Source: Gemmatimonas sp. (GTDB lineage Bacteria > Gemmatimonadota > Gemmatimonadetes > Gemmatimonadales > Gemmatimonadaceae). From it: a DNA stretch of 64,000 nt. Below are positions 8,252-17,358 of this stretch, in pieces (within the stretch, counting starts at the first letter, position 1; every line of letters starts with the position of its first letter). Under the pieces are notes generated by a model, which saw only the letters and a program-made list of their open reading frames with translations, was not told the DNA's origin and searched no databases. Location of the stretch: assembly GCA_011390805.1 (NCBI GenBank), contig JAABRT010000004.1:1-64000 (forward strand). The letters are read 5' to 3'. The position numbers were made by a program, and so were the translations under genes.

Positions 8252-10864
8252 TTATTGAATCTCTGCCGTGTGCCGATAGTAGTCGCCCATCAGATGTTCG
8301 GCGAAATACTCCATGAGCATGCGGTTGAAATACGGCTGCATGGGACCGAAGCCGTGTGCCTGCCCCGGCAGGATCATCATGTCAAAGCGCTTGTTGGCTT
8401 TGATGAGTGCATCAACAAGTCGGATGGTATTGCCGGGGTGCACGTTGTTGTCCATGTCACCGTGCACAAGCAGCAGCTTGCCTTTGAGGTTGTTGGCCAG
8501 TTCGGCGTTGGTCGGCACTCGGATTTCGTAGCGGGTGCTGTCGTCGGCCACGACAACGCGCGAACCGTTGCGCCCCGTCTGCTGCGTGCGCGTATTGCCA
8601 CCGTTGGTGCCGCCATTGCGACCACGCTGCGTGGTATCCCGACGCTGCGTGATGACGCGCAAGCCGTGATGCTGCTCGCTCCAGTTCTGGTTGTAGATGT
8701 TGTTGTCGTGATTGCCGGCGCTTGAGACACCCACTTTGAAAAAGTCGTTGTACGGCGGCAGCATGAGCGCTGCAGCGGTGAGGAAGCCGCCACCGGAGTG
8801 TCCGTAAATACCAACACGATCCAGATCGATGAACGAGTGGCGCGCGGCCAGCTGTTCAATGCCGGTTTTCTTGTCGGCCAATGCGTAGTCACGAAGGTTG
8901 TAGTAGCCGTAGCTGTGATACGCGTTGGAACGCTGCGGCGTGCCGCCACGGTTGCCAATCTGAATCACAATGAAGCCAAGCTGTGCAAGCTGCTGCATGG
9001 TGCCACCGGTGCTGAATCCGCTGGTCACCTGTTCCGTTTGCGGCCCCGGATACACGTAGGCCACAATCGGATACTTGCGCGTGGAATCAAAGTCGGCCGG
9101 CTTCCACATGTTGCCATAGATGTCGGTCACGCCGTCGGCCGCCTTGGTGGTAAACGGAACCGGTGGTGTCCATCCCATCTCGCGCATGCGCGAGTCATCC
9201 ATGACTTCAAGTTCCATCACCACGCGACCTGTTGCCGCGTCTCGCACCACCGAGACAGGCAACGTGTCGGCGCGCGACGCATTGTCTACAAGAAAGCGCT
9301 TGGTGGGAGAAACACGTGTCACGTGGTCGTGCGGGCTTGGCGTGAGATGCACAAAGCCTGAGCCATCACCATTCATGCGGTACACGTGACGCAGATACGG
9401 TGTCTGCCCCTCTTCACGTCCCACACCACCGATGAACATCGTGCCCTTGATGGTGTCCTGCTCCACGATGTTGTCGGCACGCCACGCACCACTGGTAAGC
9501 GCGCGCTTGTACGTGCCGTCGTGGCCGTACAGATAGTAGTGTCCCCAGCCGCTGCGCTCGGAGAACCAGACAAAATCACCGCCGCGCGTGACGTAGCGTA
9601 CGGGTTGAATCTCAAGGAACGCGTTTTCCACCGATTCGGTGAGCAGCGTCTTCATGGCCAGAGACGCGGTATTCACTTCCACCAGCTCCAGATTGCGCTG
9701 CAGACGATCGCGTCGCACCAGACGGAATGTCTCCGAGGCTACCGGCCAGTGGATATTGGTGAGACGCTGATCTTTCCACTTGTCCACGGGCACTTTGCGC
9801 AACGCCTTTTCACCGCGACTGAAGACAAATAACTCGGTCTGATTGACGTCGGTCTCGCCCGGCATGGAGTACTTGTACGAACGCAGCGTGGGGCGCGGGT
9901 TGGAGAGCACGTTCACCAGGTACAACTCCTTCACTTTGCGTGAGTCGTTGCGCTGTACGGTGAATGCACGGGAATCGGGCGACCAGCTCACATTCGCGCG
10001 CACGCGCGGGTCGCGACTGTCGTCGTCCTCGTCTTCCGTGTCGTTGTCGTCCTGATCGTCCTGGTCGCGCTGCTGCCGCTGATTGTTGGTGCTGGCCGTA
10101 TCCCGGAATCCGAAGCTGTAGTCCTTCTCGCCGTCGGTGCTTACCTGCGTGGTGTCACCGGAGGCGACTTCAACCACGAAAAGATTGTGGTCGCGTGCGA
10201 AGGCAAACGCGGTGCTGTCGGGAGACCAGTTGCGCCATTCGCGTGGCGCACCGGGCTGCCGAATGGGCCCGGTAATGCCGGTTTCTTCATCGAGCGCAAT
10301 GGAGTCGCGCTTCCAGATGCCAAGGCTCTTGAGCGTTTGCGAACCGAGATTCCACTCGTAGCGCGTGGAGTCTACCTGAAAGCGGATGTTCTTGTGGTCT
10401 TTGGTGAAGTTGAGCGAGGTGAAGGGCAACCGGCCCGGCTCATACGCCTTGCGGTGCAGTCGCGACAGCTCTTCGGCCAGCTTGATGTGATCAAACAACG
10501 GCCGCTTGGTACGTGATTGCGGAACAACCAGATAGAACGTGCCGCCGTTCTTGTCGCGCCAGTTGTAGAACATGGAATCGGTTTCGCCGATCCAGCGCGG
10601 TGCGACGGAGGTACTGAAGGCCAGGTTCCGCATGTTGGCCGCCGTGAAGCGATCGGCCAGCGCCCAGTTCGCGCGATTCACGCGAACCTGCTGCATTTCC
10701 ATTTGCGGTGCCGGAGGCTGCTGCTGTGCGACCAGCGGTGCCGCCAACGCGGGTACGCCCGCGACGAGCAGGCCGGCGGCTGCCAGCCATCGGGTCGTGG
10801 ACGGGCGTCCGGTGCAGGACTGAGATCGACGCACAGCGGTGCGAGTGAAACGCGGGAAGGGCAT
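8252..10864 (-). CDS. S9 family peptidase (DPP IV N-terminal plus prolyl oligopeptidase domain), secreted
   Basis: Catalytic GHSGGGFLTAAALM, HGDMDNNVHPGNT, GQAHGFG; start at MPFPRFTRT preceded by CCGGAG. Confidence 0.92.
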   Translation of the reverse strand: MPFPRFTRTAVRRSQSCTGRPSTTRWLAAAGLLVAGVPALAAPLVAQQQPPAPQMEMQQVRVNRANWALADRFTAANMRNLAFSTSVAPRWIGETDSMFYNWRDKNGGTFYLVVPQSRTKRPLFDHIKLAEELSRLHRKAYEPGRLPFTSLNFTKDHKNIRFQVDSTRYEWNLGSQTLKSLGIWKRDSIALDEETGITGPIRQPGAPREWRNWSPDSTAFAFARDHNLFVVEVASGDTTQVSTDGEKDYSFGFRDTASTNNQRQQRDQDDQDDNDTEDEDDDSRDPRVRANVSWSPDSRAFTVQRNDSRKVKELYLVNVLSNPRPTLRSYKYSMPGETDVNQTELFVFSRGEKALRKVPVDKWKDQRLTNIHWPVASETFRLVRRDRLQRNLELVEVNTASLAMKTLLTESVENAFLEIQPVRYVTRGGDFVWFSERSGWGHYYLYGHDGTYKRALTSGAWRADNIVEQDTIKGTMFIGGVGREEGQTPYLRHVYRMNGDGSGFVHLTPSPHDHVTRVSPTKRFLVDNASRADTLPVSVVRDAATGRVVMELEVMDDSRMREMGWTPPVPFTTKAADGVTDIYGNMWKPADFDSTRKYPIVAYVYPGPQTEQVTSGFSTGGTMQQLAQLGFIVIQIGNRGGTPQRSNAYHSYGYYNLRDYALADKKTGIEQLAARHSFIDLDRVGIYGHSGGGFLTAAALMLPPYNDFFKVGVSSAGNHDNNIYNQNWSEQHHGLRVITQRRDTTQRGRNGGTNGGNTRTQQTGRNGSRVVVADDSTRYEIRVPTNAELANNLKGKLLLVHGDMDNNVHPGNTIRLVDALIKANKRFDMMILPGQAHGFGPMQPYFNRMLMEYFAEHLMGDYYRHTAEIQ

Positions 10865-11051
10865 GCGGATGCAACTCCGGGGCGGGAAAGAATCAAAAAA
10901 CAATCGACGGGACACCACAGCGGGCGGCCACGGGTGACACGTGCAAAGTCAACCGGTTGCCCGCGCGAGCGGCTCGGCACAATATGCGCCCTCGTCACCG
11001 AGCGCGCTGTTGCGTCCGACCTCTTCTCGCATTGCCTACGCACGTCGTCAT

Positions 11052-13367
11052 ATGACCGCTGTTGATTCCGTTGTTTCCGCCGCCGATATCGTGCTCCGGG
11101 TTGCCCGGGAGCTCAATCTCACCCCCGCGCAGGTGCGCGATACGCTGGAACTCTTTGAGGCCGGCAATACACTGCCGTTCATTGCGCGCTATCGCAAAGA
11201 AGCCACCGGCGGGCTGGACGAAGTCCAGCTGCGTGATGTGCAGGAGCGGGCGGCCTACCTGCATGAACTGGAAGACCGCCGCGCCGCGATCCTGCGCAGC
11301 ATTCACGAGCAGGGCAAGCTCACGGACAGTCTTCGCGACAGCATTCGTGTCGCGGACACCAAGCAGGCGCTCGAGGACCTGTATTTGCCCTTCAAGCCCA
11401 AGCGTCGCACCCGCGCCATGATTGCCCGTGAGCGTGGCCTGGAGCCGCTGGCCACGCTCATCTGGACTGGCGACTCCGACGATGATGCCGTGCAGGCTGC
11501 AGCCGCTTTGCACCTCAACGACGATGTGCCCGATGCCAGTGCCGCGCTTCAGGGTGCGCGGGACATTCTCGCTGAGCAGGTGGCCGAAGACGCGACGGTG
11601 CGCGGTTGGGTGCGTGAAATGACCCGCGCGCAGGGCAAGGTCACGAGTGTCGTGGTGCCGGGCAAGGAAAGTGACGCCTCACGCTTCACTGACTACTTCG
11701 AGTTCGAAGAATCGCTGGGTACGATTCCAAGTCACCGCATGCTGGCCATCAGGCGCGGTGAGGCGGAGGGCGAACTGCAGTGGCGCATTACCGCGCCGGC
11801 GGAGCAGATCGTGGCGCGCTTAACCCGTGAACTCACCGATACGCGCCGCGCGCATTCACAGCTGTCGCTGGTGGCCGCTGACGCGTACAAGCGACTGCTC
11901 GCGACGGCAATTGAAGTGGAGCTGCGCGTGGAACTCAAAACGCGCGCCGACGACGAGGCGATCACCATTTTTGGTCGCAATCTCGAGCAGCTGCTGTTGT
12001 CGGCACCGGCCGGTGAGAAAAAGGTGATTGGTTTTGATCCCGGGTTCCGCACGGGTGTGAAAGTCGCGGTGGTGGGCGCCACGGGTGCATTGGCGCACAC
12101 CGATACGCTGTACCTGCATCAGGAAGACCGGTTTGCCGGTGCGGTGCGGGCACTGGTGCAGCGCTTTTCGCCGGAGCTGATCGCCGTGGGCAATGGCACG
12201 GCCAGTCGTGAAACGGAAACGCTCATCAAGGCGGCACTGCGGGAACTCGATCCACCGGTGCCACAGGTTGTCGTGGTGAGCGAGGCAGGGGCCAGTGTGT
12301 ACAGCGCCAGTGATACGGCGCGCGCGGAGTTTCCCGAGCTTGATGTCTCGTTGCGCGGTGCGGTGTCCATTGCGCGTCGTTTGCAGGATCCGCTGGCCGA
12401 ACTGGTCAAGATTGATCCCAAGAGCATTGGGGTGGGTCAGTATCAGCACGATGTCAGCCAGCCCAAGCTCAAGTCCCGTCTCGACGATACGGTGATGATG
12501 TGTGTGAACCGGGTGGGCGTGGAGGTGAACACCGCGTCGGCCGCGCTGTTGTCGTACGTGGCGGGCATTGGTCCGACGCTGGCGCAGGCGATTGTGACGC
12601 TGCGCGACTCCCGGGGTGGCTTGCGCTCACGTGCTGAACTCAAGGAAGTGCCGCGGCTTGGAGCGAAAGCCTTTGAGCAGGCCGCGGGTTTCTTGCGCGT
12701 GCGTGGCGGCGGACATCCGCTCGATGCGAGCGGTGTGCATCCGGAGCGCTACGCATTGGTTGAGCGCATGGCCGCTGACCTTGGTGTCGAGGTTGCCGCG
12801 CTGGTAGGCAACGAAGCACTTGTTTCTCAGTTGCAGCTCACACGCTACGTGTCTGATGATGTGGGCATGCCCACGCTGGTAGACATCGCCGATGAGCTGA
12901 AGAAGCCGGGTCGTGATCCGCGTGAAGCCTTTGAGCCGCCGGCATTTCGCGATGATGTGCAGAAGCCTTCGGACCTGTCGGAAGGCATGGTGCTGGAAGG
13001 CGTGGTTACCAATATCGTGGCCTTTGGTGCCTTCGTCGACATCGGCGTGCATCAGGACGGATTGGTACACGTGAGTCAGTTGGCTGATCACTACGTGAAA
13101 GATCCCAATGACGCGGTGCGTGTGGGTCAGCGTGTGAAAGTCACCGTACAGAGTGTTGACCTGGCACGTGGTCGCATTGCGCTCACGATGCGCACAACGC
13201 CTGCACCACAACGAACGCCGAACGCGGGTGCGTCTGGCGCTGCACCGCGCGGCAGTTCCGGCGCGCGCCCCTCTGGACGACCAACCGACAAGCCTGCGCC
13301 GAAGCCTGCCGTGCCGGTGATTCCCAAGAAGGGTACCGTGGCCTCCAACGGTATGCGTTTCAAGTAA
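11052..13367 (+). CDS. tex: Tex family S1 RNA-binding transcription accessory protein
   Basis: NTLPFIARYRKEATGGLDEVQLRDV, GFDPGFRTGVKVAVV, VGVEVNTASAALLSYVAGIGPTLAQAIV, C-terminal S1 domain. Confidence 0.95.
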   Translation: MTAVDSVVSAADIVLRVARELNLTPAQVRDTLELFEAGNTLPFIARYRKEATGGLDEVQLRDVQERAAYLHELEDRRAAILRSIHEQGKLTDSLRDSIRVADTKQALEDLYLPFKPKRRTRAMIARERGLEPLATLIWTGDSDDDAVQAAAALHLNDDVPDASAALQGARDILAEQVAEDATVRGWVREMTRAQGKVTSVVVPGKESDASRFTDYFEFEESLGTIPSHRMLAIRRGEAEGELQWRITAPAEQIVARLTRELTDTRRAHSQLSLVAADAYKRLLATAIEVELRVELKTRADDEAITIFGRNLEQLLLSAPAGEKKVIGFDPGFRTGVKVAVVGATGALAHTDTLYLHQEDRFAGAVRALVQRFSPELIAVGNGTASRETETLIKAALRELDPPVPQVVVVSEAGASVYSASDTARAEFPELDVSLRGAVSIARRLQDPLAELVKIDPKSIGVGQYQHDVSQPKLKSRLDDTVMMCVNRVGVEVNTASAALLSYVAGIGPTLAQAIVTLRDSRGGLRSRAELKEVPRLGAKAFEQAAGFLRVRGGGHPLDASGVHPERYALVERMAADLGVEVAALVGNEALVSQLQLTRYVSDDVGMPTLVDIADELKKPGRDPREAFEPPAFRDDVQKPSDLSEGMVLEGVVTNIVAFGAFVDIGVHQDGLVHVSQLADHYVKDPNDAVRVGQRVKVTVQSVDLARGRIALTMRTTPAPQRTPNAGASGAAPRGSSGARPSGRPTDKPAPKPAVPVIPKKGTVASNGMRFK

Positions 13368-13420
13368 GGCCGGGAGGTGGCGCGGGAGCAGCGCTGCTGT
13401 TCACCCACTTCTCCCGACAT

Positions 13421-13463
13421 GGTCACGATGCAACAGCGCGCGTGTGGCTGCTGCATCGTGACC
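13421..13463. terminator. long hairpin between convergent genes
   Basis: GGTCACGATGCAACAGC (13421-13437) / GCTGCTGCATCGTGACC (13447-13463), one G-U position. Confidence 0.65.
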
Positions 13464-13472
13464 GACCGGGCT

Positions 13473-13937
13473 TCATCGCAGCGTCTGCTTCAGGTACGAT
13501 CGTGTTTTGGGCGACAACCGGGTGTCGTTGGCGAGCTCGTACAGCCGACGGACACTCGCTTTGGCCTGCGCACGTTCTCCACTTTCGATCTGCAGCCACG
13601 CAACATTGACCAGCGTGCGCGCTTCAAGGTCGAAGTCGCCGGCCTGTGCAGCATCGTTGGCAAGCTGCTGCAGTACTTCGGCTGCTTCACTTGCCTGCTG
13701 CTGTGAAAAGAGCAGCTGTGCCAGGCCCTGTGCTGCGTCTACCGGCAGGCAGCCGCTATCGCGTCCAAGTACTTCGGCAATGCGAAACTGCTGACGCGCG
13801 GTATTCAGGTCACCGCTCACCATAGCCGCCTTGGCGTTGTTCATGTGGGCGGTGGTGACGGCATCGTTGGCGGGGCACGCCGGGGCGGCCGGCGCGGTGG
13901 CAATGATCGCCGCTGATGCAAGTGTGAAAAACAACAT
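13473..13937 (-). CDS. secreted TPR-like hypothetical protein
   Basis: Signal peptide MLFFTLASAAIIATAPAAPACPA; helical repeats; ATG preceded by GGAGG. Confidence 0.6.
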   Translation of the reverse strand: MLFFTLASAAIIATAPAAPACPANDAVTTAHMNNAKAAMVSGDLNTARQQFRIAEVLGRDSGCLPVDAAQGLAQLLFSQQQASEAAEVLQQLANDAAQAGDFDLEARTLVNVAWLQIESGERAQAKASVRRLYELANDTRLSPKTRSYLKQTLR

Positions 13938-14133
13938 GCGAACCTCCGGGAAGTGAAAGGACAACGTGTCTCATGACATGCGCGTGGTGCAGGTTGCGCA
14001 TGACATGAGATACGAGCGGCAGACACGGGAGATTCGGTTGTGGGACTACCACCCCATTGCTGGGACGAACACTGCGATCACAGTGACCGCGGGAAGAACC
14101 CGACTGTGCGTACCGTTGAGGCCGACAGCACGC

Positions 14134-14646
14134 TCACGACACAGGGGGTGCCGTTGATTCCGTGGCGGCGGGTGTCAGCACCTGAAACGCCAAGTTTGAG
14201 AGCAGGCAATACGCCGCGAAGTAGTACAGCCCCGCGCCCGCCTGGGCATCGAGCGCATCGAGCGCGCGCGCGGCCAGAAACGCGAGGAACACACCTACAA
14301 CAAAGACATCGGCCATGGACCACTTGCTGATCGATCGTACGAAGTCGTACAGGCGCGTTCGCGCATTGCCCGGCTTCTGAAAAAGGATCACCGCTACCAG
14401 CAGCGCTTTGATGAGTGGAATGAGAATGCTGAACAGCAGAATCATCGAGGCAACAAAGCTGTTGCCCGATTCGAACAGACTGCGCACACTCTGCGTGATG
14501 CTTTGTGTTTCGCGAAAGATCTCGCGCGTGTTGCCCAGTATCTCAATGGACGCCGTGATGGTGAGCACCGGTTGTGTCAGCCCCGGATACAGACATGCCA
14601 GTGAAATGAGTGTCAGACCAAGCGCGAGTTTATTGCGTGAATGCAT
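14134..14646 (-). CDS. paraquat-inducible protein A (PqiA) domain membrane protein
   Basis: MHSRNKLALGLTLISLACLYPGLTQPVLTI...SISKWSMADVFVVGVFLAFLAA resembles PqiA domain. Confidence 0.75.
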   Translation of the reverse strand: MHSRNKLALGLTLISLACLYPGLTQPVLTITASIEILGNTREIFRETQSITQSVRSLFESGNSFVASMILLFSILIPLIKALLVAVILFQKPGNARTRLYDFVRSISKWSMADVFVVGVFLAFLAARALDALDAQAGAGLYYFAAYCLLSNLAFQVLTPAATESTAPPVS

Positions 14647-14762
14647 GAGTGGGATGCTGAGGGAAGCGATGCGCGCGAGGGCAAGCGTGCACAGATAGTA
14701 CACGTCGTGCAGCGCGCAAACTATCACCTGCCACGAACGCACGCGCAGTCTTACTGTTGGGC

Positions 14763-15998
14763 ATGCATGTTCACGAGGGCACCGCATGGTATCGGATACT
14801 GCGCGTCTTTCTCCGGCTGGGGCTGACCTCGTTCGGTGGTCCGGTTGCGCACCTCGGGTACATGCGCACGGAATGTGTGTCACGACAGCGATGGCTTGAT
14901 GACGAGCAGTTCGCGCAGCTGCTGGCCATCTGCCAGATGCTTCCCGGACCGGCAAGCAGCCAGCTCGGTTTCGGCATTGGATTACTGCGCGGCGGTTGGC
15001 GTGGCGCGCTGGCCGCGTTCATCGGTTTCACCCTGCCCAGTGTGATCCTGCTGTTTGCCTTTGCACTCGCCGCGCGGGCCCTCTTGCGTTCAGGGGTGGA
15101 TGGGATCGCTGGTGCACTGCAACACGGGCTTGCACTCGTAGCGGTCGCCGTTGTGGCGCACGCCGTCGTGCGGCTGGCGCGCCAGCTCACCCCCGACGCC
15201 CCCCGACTGCTGATTGCAGCAGCGGTGGCCGGTGTCATGTTGTGGGCGCGTTCGCCGGCGCTTCAGGCGGCGGTGATCGTCGCCGGCGGTTTGCTCGGGC
15301 TCGCACTGTGCCGCGGCAGCGCGCTGAATACGCTGCGTCCGGTTGCCGTGCCGATCGGGCGGCGAACCGCCTGGTTTGCCGGCAGCGCGTTTGCGCTGCT
15401 GCTGGCCCTGTCGTTGGCGCTGCCTGCGGCGACGGGAGGCGAGCCGGGTGGTGGCGGAGCCGGTATGGCCCAGCTTGGTGCTGCGTTCTACCGCGCCGGC
15501 GCACTCGTATTTGGCGGTGGCCACGTGGTGCTGCCGCTGCTCGAAGTCTCTCTGGTTGACTCGGGATGGCTGTCGTCAGATGCGTTTTTCAGTGGCTACG
15601 GCGCGGCCCAGGCCATTCCGGGTCCGCTCTTTTCCGTCGCCGCGCTCTACGGAGCACTGGCGGTGACTCCCGAGGCTCAGGGGCTGTCAGTGTTGGGGGC
15701 CGCGACGGCGGTTGTGGCGATTTTTTTGCCGGGATTCCTGCTGCTGGCCACAGTGCTTCCACTGTGGCAGCGCATTGCGGCGCTTCGCTGGGCGCCCTCA
15801 GTCCTGGCCGGAATCAACGCGTCGGTGGTCGGATTGCTTGCCGCTGCGCTGTACAACCCGGTGATCACGACCGCCGTCAGGTTGCCGGTAGACGTGTTCA
15901 TTGCAGCTGCCGCGACGATGTTCCTGCTGCGAACTTCGCGATCACCGCTCTGGGCGGTGGCGTGGTGTGTTGCGGCGTCGGTCTTGGCTCGAAGCTGA
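14763..15998 (+). CDS. chrA: chromate efflux transporter, two CHR domains
   Basis: GLTSFGGPVAHLGYMR...QMLPGPASSQLGFGIG and second half FGGGHVVLPLLE...AQAIPGPLFSVAALYGA. Confidence 0.92.
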   Translation: MHVHEGTAWYRILRVFLRLGLTSFGGPVAHLGYMRTECVSRQRWLDDEQFAQLLAICQMLPGPASSQLGFGIGLLRGGWRGALAAFIGFTLPSVILLFAFALAARALLRSGVDGIAGALQHGLALVAVAVVAHAVVRLARQLTPDAPRLLIAAAVAGVMLWARSPALQAAVIVAGGLLGLALCRGSALNTLRPVAVPIGRRTAWFAGSAFALLLALSLALPAATGGEPGGGGAGMAQLGAAFYRAGALVFGGGHVVLPLLEVSLVDSGWLSSDAFFSGYGAAQAIPGPLFSVAALYGALAVTPEAQGLSVLGAATAVVAIFLPGFLLLATVLPLWQRIAALRWAPSVLAGINASVVGLLAAALYNPVITTAVRLPVDVFIAAAATMFLLRTSRSPLWAVAWCVAASVLARS

Positions 15999-16076
15999 TC
16001 TGTTTATTGACGAAGGCTCGCGCGCGGGCCATGCTTCGACTCCCCCCCAATTCCTTCCCTGCAGTCTCAACGCACT

Positions 16077-16838
16077 GTGACATACGTCAAGTACGCCCCG
16101 CGGCGCTGGAAGCGATGGAGTCTGCTGTCGATCATGGCGATCGTCGGATTGGCGCTCACCGCGGCACACGCCGATTCACAGCGCCGTCGCAGTTTCACTG
16201 AACCCAACGCCGAGTACAACGGCGCCTACACGTTCGTGCGTCTGCGATACGGCGGTCATCCCGGCTGGTCGTACGACTATCCGGCCATGGAACGCAACTT
16301 CATGACCATTCTGCAGGATCTGTCCACCATCCGGCCGCGCGTGCGAGAAACGAACGTGTTCGACATGGATGATCCTGAGCTGTTGAAGTATCCCGTCGCG
16401 TATCTGTCGGAGCCGGGCTACTGGTATCCCGAGGAATCAGAGGCGGCGGGGTTGCGCACGTGGCTGCTGAAGGGCGGCTTTCTCATTGTTGACGATTTCC
16501 TGTTCGCACAGTGGCAGAACTTTGAGTACGCCATGAAACAGGTGTTGCCGGACGCACAGATCTTTCCGCTTTCCGTTGATCATCCGGTGTTTCATTCGTT
16601 TTTCTCTATCGAAACGCTCGACGGCATGCATCATCCCGGCAGGCCTGATGCCCGGGCACAGTACTATGGCATCTTCGAAGACAACGATCCCTCACGTCGC
16701 CTCATGGTCGTCGTGAACTACAACAATGACATAGGCGATTACATGGAGTGGTCCGGCGACGGATATTACCCCGTGAATCTCTCCAATGACGCCTACAAGT
16801 TTGCCACGAACTACATCGTGTACGGTCTTACGCGATAG
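16077..16838 (+). CDS. DUF4159 domain protein
   Basis: YTFVRLRYGG...WSYDYPAMERNFM...LRTWLLKGGFLIVDDF...FPLSVDHPVFHSFF; GTG start. Confidence 0.75.
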   Translation: MTYVKYAPRRWKRWSLLSIMAIVGLALTAAHADSQRRRSFTEPNAEYNGAYTFVRLRYGGHPGWSYDYPAMERNFMTILQDLSTIRPRVRETNVFDMDDPELLKYPVAYLSEPGYWYPEESEAAGLRTWLLKGGFLIVDDFLFAQWQNFEYAMKQVLPDAQIFPLSVDHPVFHSFFSIETLDGMHHPGRPDARAQYYGIFEDNDPSRRLMVVVNYNNDIGDYMEWSGDGYYPVNLSNDAYKFATNYIVYGLTR

Positions 16839-16879
16839 CGTCGCGTCCCGCCCCGCCTTCCCACCTCCGGAGTCCTGCC

Positions 16880-17317
16880 ATGCCATCCGTACACGACATT
16901 CTGCTTCGCAAGGGAACCGATGTTGTCTCCTGCCCACCCTCCACATCAGTGCGGCAGGCAGCCAGCCTCATGAATGAGCGGGGAGTGGGTGGCCTGCTGG
17001 TGGTCGATGAAAACAAACAGCTGCTTGGTGTCTTTACAGAGCGCGATATCCTGCGACGCGTTATCGTAAAAGGACTGGATCCGGAGTTGACGCCGGTGGC
17101 TGATGTGCAAACCACATCGGTTGTCACCTGTCTGCCGGAAACAAGCCTTGATGAATGCAGCGCCATCATGACGGCCAAGCGCATTCGTCACCTTCCCGTG
17201 GCCGATGAAAAAACGGTGTACGGCGTGGTGACCATTGGTGACATTCTTGCGTATCGCGTTTCAGAGCAGCAATCCACCATTGAATATCTCAACAGCTACA
17301 TGTTCGGACTTCGTTAG
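16880..17317 (+). CDS. CBS domain-pair protein
   Basis: Two CBS repeats (SVRQAASLMNERGVGGLLVVDENKQLLGVFTERDILRRVI; CSAIMTAKRIRHLPVADEKTVYGVVTIGDIL); RBS CCGGAG. Confidence 0.9.
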   Translation: MPSVHDILLRKGTDVVSCPPSTSVRQAASLMNERGVGGLLVVDENKQLLGVFTERDILRRVIVKGLDPELTPVADVQTTSVVTCLPETSLDECSAIMTAKRIRHLPVADEKTVYGVVTIGDILAYRVSEQQSTIEYLNSYMFGLR

Positions 17318-17358
17318 CTGGGTGATTCTGCCGCTGTTTCGCACTACCCCTGTTTTCT

